64,000 nucleotides of DNA from Eupeodes corollae (Eukaryota > Arthropoda > Insecta > Diptera > Syrphidae): positions 33,243,946 to 33,307,945 of the forward strand of contig NC_079148.1 in assembly GCF_945859685.1 (NCBI RefSeq), written 5' to 3'. Of the stretch, positions 47,517-58,274 are shown one piece after another. The position numbers were made by a program, and so were the translations under genes. Positions within the stretch are counted from its first letter, which is position 1. The number at the start of each line of letters is the position of its first letter. A model generated the notes under the pieces. That model was not told the DNA's origin. It saw only the letters and a list, made by a program, of their open reading frames with translations, and did no database searches.

Positions 47517-49501
47517 ATGTTATTAAAAATACGTCCATCATTTATTCTCATCCATTCACTCTATTTTTTTAAATGAAAGGTTATGAATTTAAAGAACACA
47601 TGCAGTTTGAATTTTTAATTAAAAATCATTTGAATTAAAAACATTGACAACATCTTCAAGAATCTAAGAAAATTAAACAAGAATCAATGACGCAATAGCA
47701 ACAGTTTAATGACTACCAAGAATTTGTTTCAAACTCTTGGAAGAGGAGATCATTCCCTTTAAAAATAAACTTAATTTTTAAATACACGCAAGGTCGGTAT
47801 ACACACTCAAATAAATGCAAAAGCTTTAATACCACGGGCTACTAGCTTCAAAACAGTTTTGTTGGGTTATTTGAATTTCAAGTACATTAAATAGATTTTC
47901 AACCAAATTGTTAAAACAATAATAGAAAGGTATAAAACTAAATCCAACATCTGTGTGAAATTGTTTTACATTTCCTTTTTCCCAAAAAACAAAAACACCC
48001 ACAACCACAGAAAAAGCAAAACCTCAACAAAATTAACACACACGTCTCGAATCAAAAACAAATCACCCAAAAAGGCTCGACTATTATCATTTAATTCTTC
48101 ATAGACTTACCAGCAAAATATATATATGTAAGAAAATCCAAAAAAAGGAAAAACAAAGAGAAAACAAAGGAAAAATAGAAACACTTTGTTTTTTATAGGA
48201 ATGGCCGCGTTGACAAGCCCCAAAACTTAATCTTTGCAAAAATATCTATAGAATCAAGCTAGCTAGCTACGAACGAGTGTATAGAAAAGGAATGAAAATA
48301 AAGTGAAATCCTATCAAGGAGTATAGGAGATAATACTAAACTCATAACGTATACAAATCACTACCTTTCCCTTCCATTTAACAAATTGTTTTTGATCCAA
48401 AAAGCAAATAACCCAACAAAACAAATAGCAACAACTTAAAAGTAGGAGACAGCGAAAAATAAAAAAAAGAATAGAACAGAAAAGAATAGACAAGAAAAAA
48501 CAAAAAAACATAATAAGAGATTTCCAATAGATAAAATCCATCGATATATATCTTATCTGGAGGAGTTACAAAGGATTTTACCGTTCTATCGATTTCCAAT
48601 CCAATAGATAATAAGCTTTATATTCCGGTCCGGTTCAATAGCAGTCGCCCTTTACAATCCATTTTCCCACTTAATAGGTATTTTCCTGCTCTTGGATTTA
48701 GTAATATGTCCTTTTACTACATCAGGATTCTGCTTTAAGTTAAACAGAATAAAATAAAAACGAATGAAAGAAAATCCGGATGCAACTTTTGTTAAAATAA
48801 AAGTAAATCAAATGGCAGTAGGTGGTTGTGTGCCGCCATTAAGTACGCCCGCCACCGCCTGTCCCCTGGAGGCTTTATTTAGATAAATAAATAAATAACC
48901 CCCGAGCATAATGGATGACAAAACTGAATCGAAAAGGTGTAGGATGAGAGAGAGAGAGAAAGAGAGAGACTAACTTTCCCAATAACTCCGGCAGCAATGA
49001 AGATTTCAACATGCCTTGAACATTCTCAAATGATTTTCTAAAGCATGATTTTCTATTCTGGGGGAATCTGTGCAGCAAAGTTTCGATCAGGCCATAGATC
49101 TGGATGGATGCGGAAGAACCGTTTCAAGTCCTTGTCTACAGATTATGAACACAGACAAACAACGAAACTTTGGCTATCAATATTGATATACTCTGTTCTG
49201 TACATGTACTTATACGGTTGACATGCATATCCTGAAAACGAACCATTCCCACCTGGATGGTGGGCCCCGCATTGGGCGCCATTTGTTTTCCTCTGCAATT
49301 CCTCATTGGTCTTATTATATTCCTATAGATATGTTTGTGTTTCTGTGTTATATCTGCAAAATCGAAATTATATGTTCCACAGAGATACCTCCAATTGATT
49401 TAGATCCTTTGGGGAATCTGGGGTATGCTCCTAGGAATACACACAATAAAAATATATATCTATGTACCTATATACGTTTTATCCTTCTGAATCGTTTGCA
49501 G
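47517..49501. other. Non-coding DNA of copy B, conserved block
   Basis: Counterpart of 27,667-29,669, nearly identical from about 47,800. No gene recognised. Confidence 0.5.
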
Positions 49502-49584
49502 TTCTACGACAGCGACGACGGTGATGACGATGGTAACGAGAAGGACGATATAGTATCCTTACGCTCCTGGCACTAGTTGCCTAG
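49502..49584 (+). CDS. Candidate 83-nt exon, copy B
   Basis: Identical in all 83 bases to 29,670-29,752, with the same acceptor (AG at 49,500-49,501) and donor (GT at 49,585-49,586). The stop TAG is at 49,574-49,576. Confidence 0.4.
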
Positions 49585-50650
49585 GTAAGTTGCGCTTCTT
49601 CTGCACCATACTCATCTCCTACGCCCGGAAAACAATGAATTCCCCAACTGTGTTTGAACACGATAGTGAGGTGGTAGGATTAGAGGGAATATACAAAAAA
49701 AAAACAATTCTTTGTCATTTCACATTCTTCTGTTATGGTTTTTTCCTTTGGTCCTCCCATATTTTCCCTTCTTTTTGGGTAAAAAAAAAGAAATTGGTTG
49801 TACTAGTACTTGGTATTGGGAAAGGTTCCTATGGAGAACAAGAAAACAAAAAAACGGCAAAAATCTTTGAATTAGTGCCAACTTCATTGGCGTTGTTTAC
49901 AGGAGACGATAAATTTTAGAATTTTTTGTTTTCATCTCCTCCTTGTACTTCCCTTCACTTTCTCACTCTCTGCCGTTCTCCATTTTTTCTAAGCTTTATT
50001 TTTTATTCTATTTTGTTCATGTTGTATAAAGAAAACAAGGGCTTAGAGAATGTTGTACTGCAGTATGTTCTCAATGTTGGCTAAGAAAACAAGCAAATGT
50101 CCTTAATTTTTTTATTTTTTAGTTCTTTTTTTTTCGTTGTTGTTATTGTTGTTCTTGGTCTTGTTGTCCTGATTGTTTTCTAAAAAATGCAGAAGAAAAA
50201 CTGTATCGGTAAAGGAAACGGATTTCCATCAGTTGAATGCGGACATGTTGTTTTGGATGTTGTCTAATGGTAATGCATATTACAAACACAAACTTCTATA
50301 CATGAACATACACATGTATACATTATACAATCGATATGTCGACTGCCAAAAGCCCTATTGTATATTGGATACAAATAAATTGATAAAAATAACAAAAACG
50401 TCAAATGAAATGCTTTTGATTGACGGTGATTGAATTATAAGTAAATAGAATTTGATGAATGTTTTTGTATAAACGTACATATTTACATACAAGAATGGTG
50501 TATCTAGTACATATGATTGGTATGCGTAATTAATTTAATATTGTTTTGGTTTACATACATGTATTTGGAAAAATATTTTCTAAGTACATCAGAAGTGGTT
50601 ATAGGGTGGAGAATAGAAACAATTTTTAAACATTCATTAAAATATTTGTA
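49585..50650. other. Non-coding DNA after the candidate exon, copy B
   Basis: Counterpart of 29,753-30,800. Open frames here do not survive the indels between the two copies. Confidence 0.5.
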
Positions 50651-51569
50651 TATTTATCAAATTGAAAATTTTGACTTTTCTCGACATTTCAAGGTCCCTA
50701 GAGTCGAAATAAAAGATTTTAAGAAAAATGTCTGTGCGTGCGTGTGTACGTACGTTCGTACGTCCGTACGTCTGTACGTTCGCGACGTTTTTTTCGTCGT
50801 CCATAGATCAAGAACCAGAAGAGATATCAACTTCAAATAAATTTTGTTATACAGATAATAAGGCAGAAAGATGCAGAAAGGGCTATCAAAAAAATTGCGT
50901 GGGTGGTTTTTTTTACCATAGCAGTTTGAAAAAGGTACACATTTTTGTTAACCTTAATATCTTACGAACCAAAAACGCTAGAGACTTGAATTAATTTTTT
51001 TATAATATTCTGTAACTTGATATCAAAGAAGTATATTTTTTGAAAAAAATATAATTAACGGTTTTTTTTATAAATCAAAAAACTGAAAAAAAATGTGTGA
51101 CCTCCAAAATTTTACGACTAGAATATGATTTTATCTCAAAAACAATTTTGTGCAACGAAGAACAATGTTTTTGACATCTGATAAAATTTTGAGAAAAATC
51201 GAATTGACAGTTTTTTTACAAAAAATAAAAACCTAAAAGACAATGTATAAAAGTTGGTAAAAACTGATTTTCGACTCAAATATCTTTTCAAAAATTGTAG
51301 ATATTGGCTTTAAACTACTTTTATATTTCAAAAAATATTGTTGTTCAGTAAAATTTTGAATAAAATCGAATTGACAGTTTTTGTACAAAAAATTAGAAAC
51401 CTAAAAAGAAATTTAACAAAAGTTGGTAAAAACTGATTTTCCACTCAAATATCTTTTCAAAAATATGAAATATTGGTTTTAAACTAATTTTATCTTATAC
51501 AAAATATTGTTTTCAATATTGGCTTCAAACTAATTTTATCTTATACAAAATATTGTATTATATCAAATT
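50651..51569 (+). repeat. Tandem-monomer repeat family 1, plus orientation, copy B only
   Basis: Starts ATCAAATTGAAAATTTTGAC, then AAGGTCCCTAGAGTCGAAAT, the CpG-rich GTACGTCC block (about 50,740-50,785), CAAGAACCAGAAGAGATATC, AAATTTTGTTATACAGATAA-like sequence and degenerate monomers. It is inverted relative to 52,397-54,536. Copy A has different sequence at this position. Confidence 0.78.
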
Positions 51570-51850
51570 TGGAAATAAACGTTTAAGGTATATCTATTCA
51601 TAAAATGCGATTTTACTTCTGATGAGTACTTTCCATAGAATCGTTATATTGTTTTCAAAAATATTCTCAGAGACTCATGCACAGATTTCAATCATTTTGG
51701 TCCTACACCAGCTATTGTATTCACTAAATAATATTTGATAATCAAGAATGTCAAAAAATGATTCTAAGATTTTTAAAAAAGTATCAATTTTTCAAAATTC
51801 AATGCTTCGAAAACGGGTGAACTTTCTTTTAGGAAAAATAAATAAAAAAA
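51570..51850 (+). repeat. Dispersed repeat family 2, fragment in copy B
   Basis: Contains ATCAAATTTGGAAATAAACG, AGAATCGTTATATTG, CTCAGAGACTCATGCAC and AATATTTGATAATCAA. Corresponds to parts of 30,900-32,930 in copy A, but with a different arrangement. Confidence 0.6.
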
Positions 51851-52396
51851 TATATAATTATATATTCTGCACATTTACATCAGTAAGCCTATTAGGAAAA
51901 CTAAAAAAATATATGTCTATTCAGATATCATGTTAAAAATATAAATATTGGGTTCAAGACATTGTTTTAACATTCGTTTACATACTAGGCAAAATGGTAA
52001 ACACTGATTTTCGACTCAAGTTTGTCATTCAATACAAAATACTGTTGGTTATATACCTATACATATCCAATATACAGAGGTAATTTTCTTCGAATAATCT
52101 AATCGGCATATTAATAGGAATTAAAACTTTCAAAAAATGTTGCTAACAATTTTTAAAAATTATTTAACCATTTAAATTGATGCTAATTTATAGGTTATTA
52201 TTAAGAAGAATCATGGTGACAATTTTTTGTACGAAAAACAAATAAAAACTAAAAAAGTGGTTTTCGACTCAGGTATCTCGGGGACAAAGAAAGATTTTCG
52301 CTTACAAATTTTTTATTTTTAACAAAATATTGTAAGTAACACCATTTTGTGTAAAAGTAAGACACAAGTTTAAAACGAAAAAAGAGGCTGGGATGC

Positions 52397-54536
52397 GACC
52401 CACACTGATAACTTCCCATCCCGTCTGTCGATTTGTCTTGCTTAAAAGTTTGTCTTTATGTACTCGTATCAATTTTTACCAAATTTGCGTACTCTTTTTG
52501 TAGATTTTATTTTTTATATGAAAAAACGGACTGTTGGATTTTTATATTAAAATTACTGAATATCGAAAACAATATTTTTTGTGAAATAAAATAAGTTTCA
52601 AGCCAATATTTTTAAGTTTTGAAAAGCTGTTTGAGCCGAAAGTAAATTTTTACCAAGTAAAACTTGGTATTGTTTTATTTAAGAGTTTTATTTTTTGTAA
52701 AAAAAAACTGTCAATTCGATTTTTTAAAAATTTTACCAACAATATTTCTTATGAGATAAAATTACTTTAAAGCCAATACTTAAAATTTTTAAAGAGATAT
52801 TTGAGTCGAAAATCAATTTTTACCAACTTTTATACATTTTTTTTAGGTTTTTATTTTTTGTAAAAAAACTGTCAATTCGATTTTTTTCAAACTTTAATTG
52901 AATGTTGACAGCAAGATTTTTTGAAAGATAAAAGTAAATTAAAGCCAATATCTCAAAGTTTTGAAAAGATATTTGAGTCGAAAATCAATTTTTACCAACT
53001 TTTATAAATTATTTTTTTTAGGTTTTTATTTTTTGTAAAAAAACTATCAATTCGATTTTTTTCAAACTTTAATTGTATGTTGACAACAAGATTTTTTGAA
53101 AGTTAAAAGATAATTAAAGCCAATATCTCAAAGTTTTGAAAAGATATTTGAGTCAAAAATCAATTTTTACCAACTTTTATAAATTATTTTTTTTAGGTTT
53201 TTAGTTTTTGTAAAGAAAACTATCAATCCGATTTTTTTCAAACTTTAATTGTATGTTGACAACAAGATTTTTTGAAAGATAAAAGATAATTAAAGCCAAT
53301 ATCTCAAAGTTTTGAAAAGATATTTGAGTCGAATATCAATTTTTACCAACTTTTATAATTTTTTTTTAGGTTTTTATTTTTTGTAAAAAAACTGTCAATT
53401 CGATTTTTTTCAAACTTTAACTGAATGTTGACAACAAGATTTTTTAAAAGATAAAAGTAAATAAAAGCCAATATCTCAAAGTTTTGAAAAGATATTTGAG
53501 TCGAAAATCAATTTTTACCAACTTTTATAATTTTTTTTTTTAGGTTTTAATTTTATGTAAAAAAACTGTCAATTCGATTTTTTTCAAACTTAAACTGAAT
53601 GTTGACAACAAGATTTTTTGAAAGATAAAAGTAAATTAAAGCCAATATCTTAAAGTTTTGAAAAGATATTCGAGTCGAAAATCAATTTTTACCAACTTTT
53701 ATAAATTTTTTTTTTAGATTTTTATTTTTTGTAAAAAAAACTGTCAATTCGATTTTTCTCAAAATTTTTCAGAATGTTGAAAACAATATTTCTTATAAGA
53801 TAAAATAAAATTGAAGCCTTAATTTCAAGTTTTTAAAAAGATATTTGAATCGATATTCAATTTTTACGAACTTTGAATAATGTTTTTTTTTAGATTTTTA
53901 TTTTTTATAAAAAAACTGTCAATTAGATTTTTCTCAAAATCTTATCAGATGTCAAAAACATTATTCTTCGTTGCACAAAATTGTTTTAGAGATAAAATCA
54001 TATTTCAGTCGTAAAATTTTGGAGGTGACAATTTTTTTTTTTTCAGTTTTATTGATTTAAAAAAAAAACCGTTACATTGATTTTTTTCAAAAAATATACC
54101 TGTTTGGTATCACGTTACAATCTATTATATAAAATTTAATTCAAGTCTTTAGCGTTTTTGGTTCGTAAGATATTTAGGGTTAAACAAAATTTTCACCATT
54201 TTTTCAAACTGCTATAGTAAAAAACCACCCACGCAATTTTCTTGAGAGCCCTTTCTGCATCTTTCTGCCTTATTATCTGTATAACAAAATTTATTTGAAG
54301 TCGATATCTCTTCTGGTTCTTGAGCTATGGACAACGAAAAAAACGTCGCGAACGTACGGACGTACGGACGTACGGACATACGGACGTACGGACGTACGGA
54401 CGTACAAACGTACGTACACACGCACGCACAGACATCTTTCTAAAAATCTTTTATTTCGACTCTAGGGACCTTGAAACGTCGAGAAATGTCAAAATTTTCA
54501 ATTTGACAAATCGGACCCATTACAATAACTTCCTAT
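52397..54536 (-). repeat. Tandem-monomer repeat family 1, minus orientation, copy B (about 9 monomers)
   Basis: Monomer phase boxes start at about 52,531, 52,708, 52,869, 53,044, 53,220, 53,392, 53,566, 53,741 and 53,926, so the period is about 175 bases. The monomers from 52,869 to 53,741 are much more alike than the outer ones. Each carries ATTTGAGTCGAAAATCAA, TTTTTACCAACTTTTATA, CTGTCAATTCGATTTTTTTC and AAGCCAATATCTCAAAG. The element is bounded by GACCCACACTGATAACTTCC (52,397) and GACCCATTACAATAACTTCC (54,514). It does not encode a protein I recognise. Confidence 0.88.
54352..54433. repeat. CpG-rich GTACGGAC short tandem repeat, copy B
   Basis: About seven near-perfect 8-base units GTACGGAC, then GTACAAACGTACGTACACAC and GCACGCAC. 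Such CpG density stands out in this AT-rich DNA. Confidence 0.85.
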
Positions 54537-54950
54537 GGGAAGTTAATAAATCACAATCATTTTTATTTATTTTTACAAAAATGGCTCTCTCAATCAAAAG
54601 TATGTAAGTTTTTGTTACGATAATTTCTAAATGTAAACCATTTCTCAAATTGCTTAATATAATACCGAACATGACATCTGAACAGAAAAGAATATAATAT
54701 GTACAGAAAAAGAATAAGTTTATTTAAACCGTAAAATCGTAATTTAAATTTTAAACTTTTCCTTAACAACTATTATCATCATCATCATCAAACTCATAAT
54801 GATTACCATCATTTAAATGAAAAGGTTCGCTTTTGAATTTCAAAATAAATTGAACACTCTTTATGCCCCTATTTTATATATGTGCATATATACATACGTA
54901 TCTTTATTCCTTAAAACAATACAAATCTGTAGCTATGACCGAGAGTATAA

Positions 54951-55696
54951 CGGTGCAGAGTGCATAGTGCACGTGCATGAATATATTTTATGTAAAAGTA
55001 GCAATCCACATTTTCAAAATGTGTGTGTATATTTTTCTTTTGTAAAAAATATAGCAATATTTTCTTTTCTTTTGTTTCCGATACGAAGAGAATATTTTGT
55101 GACATTCAATATAAAATTGAACTTTAAGAAAAGTTTAAATTTCATTGCACAATTTGTATTCCGTTTTGTTGTGACAAGTGGAAATACTGTTTTTATTAAA
55201 TTGATGATAATCGTCTGAAAGTTCACTTTCTGTTTGTTTATCATTTTATCAACAATGAAAGGAAAAGGAATTCAATCGCTTTGATTAAATATTGAACATC
55301 TATTGGAGTCAAGAAGGAAGTTGCATTTTTTATAAGTAGGGATCGATTGAACAGCCAGTTGTTTTTTTTAACTAGGTACCTACTTTATTACTAAAAATGA
55401 ATCGATTAATGCTTCAATATTGCATATAAATTGTTTAATTCACTCTGAGGTAGTAAATGTGCCACATAAACAAAGAAAGAATAGGTTATCAAATTTGGAC
55501 GTTGAAATCTTGTGACTTTAAATGTAAGTTCTAAACCGTTTTACATAATTTCTAAATCCGTAAACCTTACGATAATTTCTAAAGTCTTGCGATTGCAGAG
55601 ATGTTTGAATCAAGAACTGTTTGCAATTTACCTCGAAGCTGATATTATGACGAAAATTAAGCTCGGTATATTTCCGTACACATCTCATGTAGAAAC
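54951..55696. other. AT-rich non-coding DNA after copy B
   Basis: Single-copy in the window. The 133-residue plus-strand frame that crosses 54,950 has the composition of chance AT-rich sequence and no motif. Confidence 0.5.
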
Positions 55697-55996
55697 CGTG
55701 GCATGATTGTTAGTGCGATGGCCTGTCATGCCAGAGGTCTTTTGTTCGATCCTTGCCTGTGCCATCTAAAGTCTTTTTCACGGGTACTGCCTCTTGCGAA
55801 GAATTGACAAATTCTCCGAGAGAAATTCTTGTCATGAAAAAGTGCTTTTTCAAATTAGCCGTTCGGATTCGGCCTAAAACTGTAGGTCCCCTCCATTCCT
55901 GACAACAGTACTCGCACACAGGAATGGTTGAGAGTTGTAAGTCAATAGACCCTGGTTCCCAACGGACTGTTGCGCCACCCAATTTAATTTAATTTA
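55697..55996 (+). mobile_element. tRNA-derived SINE with (AATTT)n tail
   Basis: The head resembles a tRNA gene: box A TAGTGCGATGG at 55,711-55,721 and box B TGTTCGATCC at 55,743-55,752, 21 bases apart, with tRNA-like arms (GTGGCATGATTG and TGTGCCATC). A tRNA-unrelated body of about 210 bases follows (TTCGGATTCGGC, GTAGGTCCCCTCCATTCC, AACGGACTGTTGCGCCACCC), closed by three AATTT units at 55,981-55,995. Internal RNA polymerase III boxes and the tandem pentanucleotide tail fit a SINE mobilised by a LINE. I do not see a clear target duplication. The head is not a functional tRNA, because the anticodon arm does not fold cleanly. Confidence 0.78.
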
Positions 55997-56008
55997 AAGA
56001 TTTCCTTA

Positions 56009-56225
56009 GGCTGGACACGTTCCTCGTATGAGTGAAGAGGAACTTGCTCGGAAGTCCTTTGTAGAATATTTAATAGCATTGTAGACCATTTTAACGTTGG
56101 ATGGCGTCCATTGGCTCACGATATTGATAAATGGAATGACTTGTACGAAAAGGGTAAGATGCTAAAAACATACCCATATTGGCCATTTGACTTAATTGTT
56201 TTTTATTGTGTATGGAATAATACAT
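56009..56225 (+). pseudogene. Unidentified coding-like relic
   Basis: Plus-strand pieces read coherently: AGHVPRMSEEELARKSFVEY, a stop and frame change near 56,080, then VDHFNVGWRPLAHDIDKWN and LYEKGKMLKTYPYWPFDLI. The GHVPRM word recalls the C-terminal end of some LINE ORF2 proteins (GHVxRM), but the remainder is not recognised. It begins directly after the SINE tail. Confidence 0.25.
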
Positions 56226-58274
56226 ATTTGGTCTAAATATATCCAGCTTTTTTTGTTTTTTATTTATGTAGGTAGGTAATGTTTAACTAAAATCGAGTTT
56301 AATATTTGATTTACACAATGTTTTAATACCTACCTAAATAAAGGAAGTAAAAAACTTGACCCTATTTTTTAACACACTTTTAAATTACTAAAAAGATAGA
56401 AATACAAGAATCAAACATTAAATCATCTAAATTTCAAAACCAAATCAAATAACTAAAACTAAAGGAAATCCATCTCCACAAATGTTTTTTCAAGTCTATA
56501 TGAGTTGAGATTTTTGGTTTCGAAGATTTAGCAATACGACCTGGCATGAGACTCCTCCATCAACTCTGACACAAGTCTCTGAGGATTTATATTACTTTCT
56601 TTATATAAATTAGAAAATGGAGCACAGAATCGATGAGTATCTACATTATTTGTGTTTTTTAAATGATATTTTTCCAGAAAAAAAAAACTTACAATAAAAA
56701 AAGAAACTTCGAGAAAAAAACCTCCAGTCTTGCGTATGAAATAGATCCACAATTCCCAAATCGATAAATTATTGTCTGACTTGACTGTGTGGCATATCTG
56801 AAAATTATGTCTTAAACATATATACATATCTACCTTCTCTTATAGCCATAAATTTATTCTGCAAAAAGAAATAATACGTATAAAAAAAAGAATTTATTTG
56901 CCATACAGACATAAATTATGCCATTTTCCATTAACCTTAGGTTTGTTATCTTATTTTCATTCTTTTTTTTTTCAATTTATTTTTTTTCTTTCGTTTTTAT
57001 TTTCTGATGAAAATTAACCAAAAATAATATTGGTTTAATTTTTTACTCATGCTTTAACCATTAACCAACCAACCATATCACACAGAGATTTTGTTTATTT
57101 GATATGAAAAGCTACCTTCCCGCGTTTACACAGATATTTTTTGAACTTATTTTTTGAATGTATATTTTTTCTTAAAACCACCAAATGTAACCACTAACCA
57201 GAGACTTTATAATATATGGGGTTGTTCGTTGTTTGTACTAACCTAACCTATACTCATGTTTACATAATATGGGTGCGTGTGTGTGTGAATTTGTATGAAT
57301 TTTTAGAAAGTATGCGATGAATTTGCAAAGAATGAAGATTTTTTTAAGCTTTAACCCAACAAAAAAGAATAAAACTGAGGCTAAACGATATGGGTTTGTC
57401 TGTGTACATACATACATAGGTTTTTTTTACATTGTAATTTGTTTTATTCATACTCGTTTTTGTGATTTAAAAGGATATAAAATTGTTTACTTTTTAGGGG
57501 ACAAATGATTGAGCTTAAAGTCCTATACGGGTATAATTTTTGAGAGTATACAAAATACTTAAAATAATATCAAGCTTTGGTATCATTTGTATATACTCGC
57601 ATTATGATGAAATTGATATGGTTATCGTGGAATTAATAGGGGCAAGTCTATTGAAAGGGACTCAAAAACACTTCAACATCTTTTGCTTATCTGGTCGTTT
57701 AATAGAAGCTCTAGACGTATATTTACATTTTTCCTTGCAATAAAGGATTATAGGTTCAAATATCTTATGAACAGACAATAATTTTGAATTGGATGAAGAT
57801 ACTTTTATTTAATATGTTCAAGAACATTTTGATAATATTTTTGCAAATTTTAAATTTGGAATTTTCTTGCACCATAGGTGCATAGATGTAATTACAGGGT
57901 GGGCAACAAACTGTGTTTTGTTTTATCATAAAATTTTTGACACTGACAGATGTTTTCCAATAAAAAATTGACCGAAATTCAGTTTCAAACTTACTTGAAA
58001 ATAAATAAAGAGTTTTTCGCACGAAAAACGTTTCGAAATACTAACAATTTATTTAAACGTGAGTTTTGAGGTCCAAAACTTACGTACTAGTTTTGGTCAA
58101 AATAAAGAATCCACGCTCCTACCATACTTATTTTGAATAAATTTTAGTAAGTAACAAGGGCCGTCAGGAACAAATCAAATTCGAAAAAGCAACTTTAGCT
58201 GACACTTCTTAAATGTGACGCATAGGAATTTTATGACAAGTTAGTAAAAACAACAAGTTCGTTCGTAAAAAGTT
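56226..58274. other. AT-rich non-coding DNA
   Basis: No gene recognised. A short GT run lies near 57,275. Confidence 0.5.

Larger units (their letters stand above)
35242..54950 (+). repeat. Duplicated segment, copy B (right of the N gap)
   Basis: Co-linear with 17,303-35,041. Main differences from copy A: a 3.4 kb LINE insertion (44,128-47,503), no mariner at 43,977-43,978, about four more tandem monomers at 52.5-54.0 kb, and an extra inverted arm of the tandem-repeat family at 50.65-51.58 kb. Confidence 0.95.

Noticed and set aside
54320..54607. Arginine-, threonine- and valine-rich frame (DVRTYGHTDVRTYG) as a possible repeat protein
   Set aside because: The pattern is the direct product of the 8-base GTACGGAC repeat read in three frames; both strands give similar peptides and the array length varies between copies.
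55697..55770. Functional tRNA gene
   Set aside because: Polymerase III boxes are present, but the cloverleaf is imperfect and the sequence continues into a SINE body with a tandem tail.
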